8,262 nt of DNA from assembly GCA_902470895.1 (NCBI GenBank), contig CABRID010000089.1, forward strand, positions 1 through 8,262, read 5' to 3'. The stretch is from an uncultured Collinsella sp. (GTDB lineage Bacteria; Actinomycetota; Coriobacteriia; Coriobacteriales; Coriobacteriaceae). Positions within the stretch are counted from its first letter, which is position 1. Each line of letters starts with the position of its first letter. A program made the position numbers and the translations under genes. Below are positions 1 through 5,014 of the stretch, one piece after another. The notes under the pieces were generated by a model that saw only the letters and a list, made by a program, of their open reading frames with translations, was not told where the DNA came from and did not search any database.

Positions 1-152
1 GACTTGCAGCGACGGACCTCAGGACACTCTTACACCATGTCTGCGCGCGCGACCGCTCGGCAAGTTTCGAAAAGTCTACTCACTTAGTTTTTGACGAGAG
101 ACCGATGCCGAAGATAGCTCTATTTCAGGGCGTTAACGAGTCCTCGAGACAC
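1..152. other. Left-edge stretch without a recognised gene
   Basis: No reading frame here resembles a known protein, and none begins with a convincing ribosome binding site. Around 61-95 the composition turns A/T-richer, with a TTTCGAAA palindrome at 65-72. A TTGACG at 91-96 resembles a -35 box, but no good -10 lies 16-18 nt downstream. It may be the flank of a gene lying left of the window. I assign no function. Confidence 0.4.
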
Positions 153-183
153 AAAAAGGCCCGAACCAATACGGTCCGGGCCT
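153..183 (-). terminator. Rho-independent terminator of the rubrerythrin gene
   Basis: Read on the minus strand, AGGCCCG pairs with CGGGCCT (7 bp). One mismatch and three further pairs follow, closing on a 5-nt loop, and a run of five T comes directly after the stem. It lies 35 nt beyond the rubrerythrin stop codon, in the right orientation to end that transcript. Confidence 0.85.
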
Positions 184-217
184 CATCGAGCTAGAGGTTA
201 TGTTTCAAGCGGTTGGC

Positions 218-778
218 TTAGCCAAAGTAGCGCTTGAGCAGGCCGGCGAAAGCCTTGCCGTGACGAGCCTCGTCGCGAGCCATCTCGTGCACGGTATCGT
301 GGATGGCATCGAGGCCAGCGGCCTTGGCGCGCTTGGCAAGATCAGTCTTTCCGGCGGTGGCGCCGTTCTCGGCCTCAACGCGCATCTCGAGGTTCTTCTT
401 GGTGGAGTCGGTCACGACCTCGCCCAGGAGCTCAGCGAACTTGGCGGCGTGCTCGGCCTCCTCGTGGGCAGCCTTCTCCCAGTACAGGCCGATCTCGGGA
501 TAACCCTCGCGATGGGCGACGCGAGCCATGGCCAGGTACATACCGACCTCGGAGCACTCGCCCTCAAAGTTGGCGCGCAGGTCGGCAACGATGTCCTCGG
601 AGACGCCCTCCATCTTGGCGACGCCCACGACGTGCTCGGCAGCCCACTCGAGCTGGCCCTCCTCCTGCTTCAGGAAACGAGAACCGGGAACGCCGCACTG
701 GGGGCACTTGAAGTCCTCGGGCAGCTGGTCGCCGTCGAACTCTTCCACATAACCGCAAACGGGGCAAACAAACTTCAT
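218..778 (-). CDS. rbr: Reverse rubrerythrin (NADH peroxidase type), 186 aa
   Basis: Cytosolic non-haem iron protein predicted to reduce hydrogen peroxide to water with electrons ultimately from NADH. The N-terminus is a rubredoxin-type iron site with two CPxCG knuckles (Cys5/Cys8 and Cys25/Cys28). From about residue 45 onward comes a ferritin-like four-helix domain with candidate diiron ligands Glu74, Glu107-x-x-His110 and Glu170-x-x-His173. Rubredoxin first and diiron domain second is the reversed order, known from clostridial reverse rubrerythrins of about 180 residues that act as the terminal component of NADH peroxidase. I chose the start at 778 because AAAGGA lies 7 nt upstream and the protein then begins directly at the rubredoxin fold; the frame is open further upstream to 883 but that part is non-homologous leader. 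The gene appears monocistronic, with its own promoter and terminator, divergent from the alcohol dehydrogenase. The family is confident; the exact electron donor is inferred. Confidence 0.93.
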   Translation of the reverse strand: MKFVCPVCGYVEEFDGDQLPEDFKCPQCGVPGSRFLKQEEGQLEWAAEHVVGVAKMEGVSEDIVADLRANFEGECSEVGMYLAMARVAHREGYPEIGLYWEKAAHEEAEHAAKFAELLGEVVTDSTKKNLEMRVEAENGATAGKTDLAKRAKAAGLDAIHDTVHEMARDEARHGKAFAGLLKRYFG

Positions 779-781
779 GAT

Positions 782-798
782 TCGATCCTTTCGATCGA
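782..798 (-). promoter_or_regulatory. Hairpin presenting the rubrerythrin Shine-Dalgarno
   Basis: On the minus strand TCGATC and GATCGA form a perfect 6-bp stem around the 5-nt loop GAAAG. The ribosome binding sequence AAAGGA straddles the loop and the first bases of the right stem arm, 7 nt before the ATG at 778. Folding could therefore tune initiation. The pairing is visible in the sequence; a regulatory effect is inference. Confidence 0.4.
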
Positions 799-813
799 TG
801 GCGATTGTGCGCT

Positions 814-844
814 CGTCCGGTCCCGTAAGGGCCCTCTCCGGACG
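814..844 (-). promoter_or_regulatory. GC-rich hairpin in the rubrerythrin 5' leader
   Basis: CGTCCGG at 814-820 is the exact reverse complement of CCGGACG at 838-844. Inside, a CCC/GGG pairing (822-824 with 829-831) closes a 4-nt loop. If transcription starts near 856, this structure begins about 12 nt into the message. It could stabilise the 5' end. No known riboswitch or leader family is recognised. Confidence 0.35.
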
Positions 845-862
845 TGCGTCTTGACGAGTTCT

Positions 863-890
863 ATTATCCATAAATGCAACCAAATGTGAA
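863..890 (-). promoter_or_regulatory. Candidate sigma-70 promoter of rubrerythrin
   Basis: On the minus strand TTCACA (885-890, 5/6 match to the -35 consensus) is followed after 16 nt by GATAAT (863-868, 5/6 match to the -10). An A/T-rich tract at about 903-922 lies just upstream, like an UP element. It predicts a transcript start near 856 and a leader of about 78 nt. I see no convincing PerR or Fur palindrome overlapping it. Confidence 0.6.
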
Positions 891-935
891 GCCTATTAGG
901 AATGATTTTTAATAAAACAATTTCGAGATATGAAG

Positions 936-953
936 ATGTTGATTGATTAACGA
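936..953. promoter_or_regulatory. Rex-like operator, site 1
   Basis: ATGTTGATTGATTAACGA matches 11 of the 14 specified positions of the clostridial Rex consensus TTGTTAANNNNTTAACAA. Its left half (ATGTTGA) is identical to that of site 2, and the 4-nt spacer is the same length. It lies about 82 nt upstream of the alcohol dehydrogenase start. Rex represses fermentation genes when the NADH/NAD+ ratio is low. The match is by eye, and another repressor with a similar palindrome is possible. Confidence 0.4.
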
Positions 954-982
954 TTGGGAGGCCGTCTGCGATTTTTGCTGAG

Positions 983-988
983 TACAAT
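983..988 (+). promoter_or_regulatory. Candidate -10 box for the alcohol dehydrogenase
   Basis: TACAAT differs from the -10 consensus at one base and would put transcription start near 995, between the two Rex-like sites. No acceptable -35 lies 16-18 nt upstream. An alternative is TTAACG (947-952) with an extended -10, TGcGATTTT, ending at 975, with 17-nt spacing. The first gene of a rightward operon needs a promoter here, but its exact location is uncertain. Confidence 0.3.
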
Positions 989-999
989 CGGGCGAGCAA

Positions 1000-1017
1000 A
1001 TGTTGACCTATCAACAA
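1000..1017. promoter_or_regulatory. Rex-like operator, site 2
   Basis: ATGTTGACCTATCAACAA contains a perfect 6-bp inverted repeat, TGTTGA and TCAACA around CCTA. It matches 11 of 14 specified positions of the clostridial Rex consensus. It sits just downstream of the candidate -10 at 983 and immediately before the ribosome binding sequence, a position where a bound repressor would block initiation or early elongation. Its start is 64 nt from that of site 1, about six helical turns. Confidence 0.5.
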
Positions 1018-1034
1018 ATGAAAGAGTTTCCTTT

Positions 1035-2255
1035 ATGCATCTAGCCCGTCGTGCCTGGTGCCGAACATATCAGACGGTTTTTCGCATTGCATTGCCGATC
1101 CTGCCCTATACCGAGCCGCGCATTCTGGAGCATGCCGAGGATGTGCCCGCGGTGCTTCAAAAGCGCTCGATCCAGAAGGTCCTTATCGTGACAGACCCTG
1201 GCATTGCACGTTTGGGACTCACGGCATCACTCGAGCGTGCGCTTACGGCTCAGGGGATTGGCGTTACGGTCTATGCCGAAACGCGTGCGAACCCCACGGT
1301 CTCGAATGTGGAGGAGGCGGCGTCCCTGTATCGAGAGCGCGCCTGCCAGGCCATTATCGGTTTTGGCGGAGGATCAGCCATGGACTGCGCCAAGGGCGTG
1401 GGCGCACGCATTGCGCAGCCAAGCAAGCCCATCAACAAGATGCGCGGGCTGCTGCGGATTCATCGTCGTCTGCCGCTGCTCATCGCCGTTCCCACCACGG
1501 CGGGCACGGGAAGCGAGGTCACGCTTGCGGCGGTAATTACCGATGACGAGACGCACTACAAGTATCCCATTAACGACTTTGTGCTTATCCCGCGCTTTGC
1601 GGCGCACGACCCCGAGTTTACGCGCGGTCTGCCCGCCTCCATTACGGGGCAGACGGGCATGGACGCCCTGACGCATGCCGTCGAGGCGTTTATCGGGCGA
1701 AGCACCACGCCCTATACGCGCAAGATGGCGCGACAGGCGGTGCAGCTCATCCACGACAATTTGCTCGAGGCCTATGAGCATGGCGACGACATGCGTGCGC
1801 GTCGCAATATGCTTTCGGCGGCGTATAAGGCGGGCGTTGCGTTTACCCGCTCCTATGTCGGATATGTGCATGCCATCGCGCACAGTCTGGGCGGCCGATA
1901 CGGAATTCCGCACGGTTTGGCCAACGCTATCATCCTGCCGCACATGCTTCGCGCTTATGGTGACGCCGCCGCCCCCAAGCTTGCCGATCTTGCTCGCATG
2001 GCGGGCATTGCGCCGGCTACCGCGCAGGACAGTCTTGCGGCCGAGGCCTTTATCGATTGGGTCGACCGCATGAACGAGGCCCTGGGAATCCCCAAATATG
2101 TCTCGGGTATTCGCCGCTCCGATATTCCGCAAATGGCGGCCCATGCCGATGCCGAGGCCAATCCGCTATACCCCGTTCCACTTTTAATGGACCGTTTGGA
2201 GCTCGAGCGTATGTACGAGGTCGTTGCGGGTGGTATGTTTGAGGACGAGAACTAG
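1035..2255 (+). CDS. Iron-containing alcohol dehydrogenase, 406 aa
   Basis: Cytosolic group III alcohol dehydrogenase interconverting a primary alcohol or diol with its aldehyde using NAD(P)H. GGGSAMDCAK (residues 111-120) and PTTAGTGSE (153-161) are the nucleotide-binding motifs. The predicted metal ligands Asp210, His214, His279 and His293 reproduce the D-x3-H and H-x13-H spacing of the FucO/butanol-dehydrogenase family. The length is normal for the family. I chose ATG 1035, preceded by GAAAGAG 8 nt upstream, because the protein then starts with the Arg-rich, Cys-Arg-Thr-Tyr-Gln leader and LPYTEP motif I expect of this subgroup. A TTG at 954 in the same frame would add 27 unlikely residues and run through the operator region. 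The gene is followed after 8 nt by an aldehyde dehydrogenase, so the two are surely cotranscribed. Substrate and NADH/NADPH preference cannot be read from the sequence. Confidence 0.93.
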   Translation: MHLARRAWCRTYQTVFRIALPILPYTEPRILEHAEDVPAVLQKRSIQKVLIVTDPGIARLGLTASLERALTAQGIGVTVYAETRANPTVSNVEEAASLYRERACQAIIGFGGGSAMDCAKGVGARIAQPSKPINKMRGLLRIHRRLPLLIAVPTTAGTGSEVTLAAVITDDETHYKYPINDFVLIPRFAAHDPEFTRGLPASITGQTGMDALTHAVEAFIGRSTTPYTRKMARQAVQLIHDNLLEAYEHGDDMRARRNMLSAAYKAGVAFTRSYVGYVHAIAHSLGGRYGIPHGLANAIILPHMLRAYGDAAAPKLADLARMAGIAPATAQDSLAAEAFIDWVDRMNEALGIPKYVSGIRRSDIPQMAAHADAEANPLYPVPLLMDRLELERMYEVVAGGMFEDEN

Positions 2256-2263
2256 GAGGGTCC

Positions 2264-3643
2264 ATGAACACCGAGGAAATTGCGCGCATCATCGGCGACC
2301 AGCGCGCCTACTTTAAGACGCATGCCACGTTTGATGTCGATGCTCGGCGTCGTGCGCTCGTGAGTTTACGCGATACGGTACGGGCGCACGAGGCCGATAT
2401 TGCCCATGCGCTCAAGACCGATTTGGGAAAGTCGCATGACGAGGCATATATGTGCGAGATCGGCACGTCGCTTTCCGAGATTCGTCATCAGATCGCTCAC
2501 GTGGCTCGATGGAGTCGTCCGCGCCTGCGTCCGTGTGACCTTTCCAACGCCGTGAGTGTGTGCAAAACGCAAGCCGTGCCCTATGGCGTCACGCTCATTA
2601 TGGCTCCGTGGAACTACCCGTTTTTGCTAACACTCGAGCCGCTCGCCGGCGCCCTTGCCGCGGGCAATACTGTGGTCATCAAGCCGAGCGCCTATGCTCC
2701 GGCATCGAGCGCGGTGCTCAGGCAAATCTGTGAAGAGGCATTTGATCCGCGCCTGGTGACGGTTGTCGAGGGCGGGCGCGTCGAGAACGAAGCGTTGCTC
2801 GATGAGTGCTGGGACAAGATTTTCTTTACCGGTAGCGTTCCGGTCGGCAAGCTCGTCATGGAGCGCGCAAGCAAAAACCTTACGCCCGTGACGCTTGAGC
2901 TGGGCGGAAAGAGCCCCTGCATCGTGGATGCGACGGCAAACTTGAAGGTCGCGGCACGGCGTATCGCCTTTGGTAAATGGCTCAACGTGGGGCAGACCTG
3001 CGTGGCGCCCGACTACCTGCTGGTCGATACGCGCGTGCACGATGAACTACTGGGCCTCATCAAGGAGGAGGTCCGTCGCATGTTTGGCGAGCACCCGCTC
3101 GATAACGAGGATTACGGGCATATCGTCAACGCCAAGCATTTTGCGCGCGTGCGCGGGCTGATCGATCCCGATAAGGTCGTGCTTGGAGGTACCGCGCGCG
3201 AGACTTCGCTCAAGATCGAGCCGACGATTTTGGACGGCGCGACCCCCGATGACGCCGTGATGCAGGAGGAGATCTTCGGTCCCATCTTGCCGGTGCTGAC
3301 GTTTGAGAGCCTAGACGAGGCTGAAGCGTTTATTACGGATCGTCCGACGCCGCTGGCCCTGTATATCTTTAGTCAGGATCGCGCAGTTCAGCAGCGCTTT
3401 GTGCGTTACGTGCCCTTTGGTGGTGGCTGTGTTAATGACACCATTATGCATTTGGCCACGAGCCATATGGGCTTTGGCGGCATGGGGGCGAGCGGTATGG
3501 GACAGTACCATGGACGTGAGAGCTTCGATACGTTTAGCCACAAGAAGAGCATCGTGAACAAGGCAACGTGGTTGGACGTGCCATTCCGCTATGCCCCTTA
3601 TGCAAGCTGGAAGCACAAATTCGTGCGCATGTTTGTGCATTAG
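2264..3643 (+). CDS. Aldehyde dehydrogenase, class 3-like, 459 aa
   Basis: NAD(P)-dependent aldehyde dehydrogenase oxidising an aldehyde to the free acid. Visible family residues are Asn117 in PWNYP, Lys140 in VVIKPS, the Rossmann segment FFTGSVPVGK (187-196), general base Glu212 in LELGGK, nucleophile Cys246 in GQTCVAPDY, and Glu336-Ile-Phe-Gly-Pro for the cofactor ribose. The C-terminal RYAPY segment (about 442-446) and the 459-residue length resemble class 3/fatty-aldehyde-type enzymes rather than the longer class 1/2 or CoA-acylating forms. AGGAGG at 2254-2259 overlaps the stop codon of the alcohol dehydrogenase and sits 4 nt before this ATG, so translation is probably coupled. Together the pair would carry an alcohol through aldehyde to acid, or run the first step in reverse to dispose of NADH. 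The physiological substrate is unknown. Confidence 0.93.
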   Translation: MNTEEIARIIGDQRAYFKTHATFDVDARRRALVSLRDTVRAHEADIAHALKTDLGKSHDEAYMCEIGTSLSEIRHQIAHVARWSRPRLRPCDLSNAVSVCKTQAVPYGVTLIMAPWNYPFLLTLEPLAGALAAGNTVVIKPSAYAPASSAVLRQICEEAFDPRLVTVVEGGRVENEALLDECWDKIFFTGSVPVGKLVMERASKNLTPVTLELGGKSPCIVDATANLKVAARRIAFGKWLNVGQTCVAPDYLLVDTRVHDELLGLIKEEVRRMFGEHPLDNEDYGHIVNAKHFARVRGLIDPDKVVLGGTARETSLKIEPTILDGATPDDAVMQEEIFGPILPVLTFESLDEAEAFITDRPTPLALYIFSQDRAVQQRFVRYVPFGGGCVNDTIMHLATSHMGFGGMGASGMGQYHGRESFDTFSHKKSIVNKATWLDVPFRYAPYASWKHKFVRMFVH

Positions 3644-3663
3644 AATCAGATAAGGATGAATTT

Positions 3664-3810
3664 ATGTCCGCACGGGCCCGTAGACTTCTCGATAAGGTCA
3701 AACGCTGGTTTATCCGGCCGTTAGAGGAGTTGCCATGTACGAGCCTTCACGTGTTCTTCTGTCGTTTCATATCGCAGGATTTCAATATGCCGACGGTGCT
3801 TTGGTCCTAG
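3664..3810 (+). CDS. Possible 48-residue leader frame overlapping the HIRAN gene
   Basis: An ATG at 3664 is preceded by AAGGA with about 8 nt spacing and begins 20 nt after the aldehyde dehydrogenase stop. The first 24 residues (MSARARRLLD...IRPLEELP) form a basic, amphipathic-looking stretch like the N-terminal extension seen before some stand-alone HIRAN domains. From about codon 24 the frame runs out of register with the HIRAN gene, and its last 24 residues look like out-of-frame translation. It could be a translationally coupled leader peptide, the displaced N-terminus of the HIRAN protein separated by a frameshift, or chance. No classic slippery heptamer is present at the overlap. Confidence 0.3.
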   Translation: MSARARRLLDKVKRWFIRPLEELPCTSLHVFFCRFISQDFNMPTVLWS

Positions 3811-4061
3811 GCGATCTTAAAGCGGGCGATAAACTGACGCTGTGTGCCGAGCACGATAATCCCCATGATCCCGAGGCGGTTGCGATCTATTACGGCAAGA
3901 CCAAACTTGGCTATGTTCCGGGAAACGAGGTCGGCCCGCTGTCCTTGATGATGTATTACGGCCATGAGGACGTATTTGAGGCCCGCGTGCAACAGGTTGC
4001 CCCCGAGCGCAGCCCGTGGCATCAGGTGCGCGTTGGGCTCTATGTGGTGGATGCTCGCTAG
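3735..4061 (+). CDS. Stand-alone HIRAN-domain protein, 108 aa
   Basis: Almost the whole protein is one HIRAN domain. It contains SFHIAGFQY (about residues 10-18), the conserved DNPHDPEAVAIYY segment (41-53), and the GKTKLGYVPGNEV strand-turn (54-66). HIRAN is known as the N-terminal DNA-binding module of Rad5/HLTF-type remodelers, where it recognises 3' single-stranded ends; bacterial single-domain versions are mostly uncharacterised. The start is set by GAGGAG at 3724-3729, 5 nt upstream, and by an in-frame stop at 3693. The gene overlaps a possible leader frame starting at 3664 and follows the aldehyde dehydrogenase without a visible terminator, so readthrough from the dehydrogenase operon is likely. 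No catalytic domain is attached, so its partner is unknown. Confidence 0.82.
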   Translation: MYEPSRVLLSFHIAGFQYADGALVLGDLKAGDKLTLCAEHDNPHDPEAVAIYYGKTKLGYVPGNEVGPLSLMMYYGHEDVFEARVQQVAPERSPWHQVRVGLYVVDAR

Positions 4062-4079
4062 TCGGCAATGGAGGCGGCC

Positions 4080-4262
4080 ATGTTTGATGATGACGACGAC
4101 CTGCTCGATCTGACAGACGATCCGTTTGAGTGGGATATGCTACTCGATGACGATGAGTTGGAGCAGGATCGTAAAAAGCGGCAGGACAAGAAAACTCAGA
4201 GTGACGCTTCGAAAAAGCAAGACAAGCGCCGCCGCGGACTGTTCGGCGGGCTTTTTGGATAA
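4080..4262 (+). CDS. Small charge-segregated protein, 60 aa, unknown function
   Basis: I do not recognise a family. The N-terminal half is strongly acidic (a run of five Asp, then further Asp/Glu through about residue 31). The second half is Lys/Arg-rich, and the protein ends in GLFGGLFG. There is no signal peptide and no membrane helix, although the Gly-Leu-Phe tail is hydrophobic enough to dock to a surface. Start 4080 is preferred because GGAGG (4070-4074) lies 5 nt upstream; an in-frame ATG at 4068 lacks a ribosome binding sequence. It begins 18 nt after the HIRAN stop codon, suggesting cotranscription. Codon use and the ribosome binding site make a real gene likely. Confidence 0.6.
   Translation: MFDDDDDLLDLTDDPFEWDMLLDDDELEQDRKKRQDKKTQSDASKKQDKRRRGLFGGLFG
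4229..4256 (+). terminator. Possible terminator inside the 3' end of the small gene
   Basis: CCGCCG (4229-4234) pairs with CGGCGG (4244-4249) around a 9-nt loop, and GC plus five T follow. The structure lies within the last codons of the 60-residue protein and shares its DNA with the Arg-Arg-Gly-Leu-Phe coding sequence. It could end the dehydrogenase-HIRAN transcript, which fits a separate promoter for the next gene. The stem is short, so this is tentative. Confidence 0.35.
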
Positions 4263-4282
4263 CCGCCACATCGCTGCGTCTG

Positions 4283-4288
4283 TATACT
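4283..4288 (+). promoter_or_regulatory. Candidate -10 box for the metallophosphoesterase
   Basis: TATACT, one mismatch from consensus, lies 40 nt upstream of the start codon in the short gap after the small gene. No clear -35 precedes it at the usual distance. It fits the possible terminator just upstream, but the gene could also be reached by readthrough. Confidence 0.3.
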
Positions 4289-4328
4289 TGGCACGAGTTG
4301 AACACGTTGCGAAATGAGGACAGAGACG

Positions 4329-4874
4329 ATGATGTGGTTTACCGCCGACCTGCACCTGGGCGATACGAATATCTTGCACGACATGAATCGGCCGTTTGGC
4401 TCGGTCGAGGAGATGAATCGCAAGGTCATCGATGCCGTCAATGAGTGCGTGGCGGCGGACGACCGTCTCTATATCTTGGGAGACTTTACCTATCGTTTGC
4501 CCCTGGCGGAGGCGGTGCGTCTGCGCGAGCGTATCGAATGTCAGAACGTGACGCTCATCCGTGGTAACCATGACGGCGACTGGGAAGATCCCGACGTACC
4601 GCAGATTTGGGAAGACGTGCGCGATTACCTGGAGATTGCTCCCGGCTATGCCAAGGGCCATCGCCTGGTGTTGAGCCATTACCCCATGCTCAGCTGGAAC
4701 GGCAAGGCGCGTGGCGCCGTCATGCTGCACGGGCATATCCACAGCAGGGGAGACCGCACCAACGTGCGCAACCGCGATCGCGAGCGCCCTATCTTTCGCT
4801 ACGATGTCGGTCTCGATGCCAACGAGTACAAGCCCGTAAGCCGTGATCAGATTCTTAGCTTCTTTGGGTTATAG
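4329..4874 (+). CDS. Calcineurin-like metallophosphoesterase, 181 aa
   Basis: Predicted dinuclear-metal phosphoesterase. The family motifs occur in order: Asp7-x-His9 (TADLHLGD), Gly51-Asp52, Gly79-Asn80-His81-Asp82, His117 in LSHYP, and Gly135-His136-x-His138. These supply the metal ligands and catalytic His, so the active site looks complete. The short, cap-less form resembles the small YfcE/MJ0936-like phosphoesterases whose physiological substrates are mostly unassigned. The start at 4329 is supported by TGAGGA 8 nt upstream and by family proteins beginning directly at the first beta strand. An ATG at 4314 in the same frame lacks a ribosome binding sequence, and 4332 is a possible alternative. 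The stop codon abuts the palindromic repeat region immediately downstream. Confidence 0.88.
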   Translation: MMWFTADLHLGDTNILHDMNRPFGSVEEMNRKVIDAVNECVAADDRLYILGDFTYRLPLAEAVRLRERIECQNVTLIRGNHDGDWEDPDVPQIWEDVRDYLEIAPGYAKGHRLVLSHYPMLSWNGKARGAVMLHGHIHSRGDRTNVRNRDRERPIFRYDVGLDANEYKPVSRDQILSFFGL

Positions 4875-4927
4875 GGCGCCAGAGCCACCACAAAGGGGAC
4901 AGGCACCTTTGTGGTGGCTCTGGCGCC
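4875..4927. repeat. Perfect 22-bp palindrome, REP-like element
   Basis: The arms 4875-4896 and 4906-4927 are exact reverse complements around a 9-nt loop, GGACAGGCA. The centre spells AAGGGGACAGGCACCTTT, a core resembling the GGGGACAGGCACC-type sequences I associate with repetitive extragenic palindromes. It begins one base after the metallophosphoesterase stop codon and lacks a T-run of its own, so it is not itself a simple terminator. REP identity is by recollection of the core sequence; copy number elsewhere in the genome cannot be judged here. Confidence 0.6.
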
Positions 4928-4956
4928 GTTGCCATTATGGCAGCGGCGCCTTTTTT
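4922..4956 (+). terminator. Rho-independent terminator after the metallophosphoesterase
   Basis: GGCGCCG (4922-4928) pairs with CGGCGCC (4944-4950). After a T.G wobble, TGCCA pairs with TGGCA around a 3-nt loop, and TTTTTT follows directly. Its left arm overlaps the last six bases of the upstream palindrome, so the two hairpins compete for the same GGCGCC. Confidence 0.88.
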
Positions 4957-5014
4957 GTCCGTGCGGCGCGGTAGAGTGTAGAAGGTTGAAATTTGCGTCC
5001 ATCGAGGAGCTGCT

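Noticed and set aside
200..889. 229-residue plus-strand frame opposite rubrerythrin
   Set aside because: It is an antisense shadow of a gene with clear rubredoxin and diiron motifs. The translation is Leu/Gly/Val-rich with no recognisable domain or ribosome binding site.
881..900. TGTGAA next to the rubrerythrin promoter as a third Rex half-site
   Set aside because: The expected TTCACA partner at 4-nt spacing is missing (ATTAGG instead), and the hexamer is already explained as the -35 box on the other strand.
974..1000. TTTGCT/AGCAAA inverted repeat before the alcohol dehydrogenase
   Set aside because: Only 6 bp around a 15-nt gap and partly overlapping the better-supported Rex-like site; likely chance.
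954..1034. Upstream TTG start for the alcohol dehydrogenase
   Set aside because: It would translate through the promoter/operator region and add residues unlike the family; ATG 1035 gives the expected N-terminus.
1374..2144. 256-residue minus-strand frame within the alcohol dehydrogenase
   Set aside because: The opposite strand encodes all metal and cofactor motifs of the dehydrogenase. The antisense frame is a by-product of GC-biased third positions.
3613..3638. GCACAAA/TTTGTGC inverted repeat at the end of the aldehyde dehydrogenase gene
   Set aside because: A 7-bp stem with a 12-nt loop and no following T-run, inside coding sequence; it is not a credible terminator.
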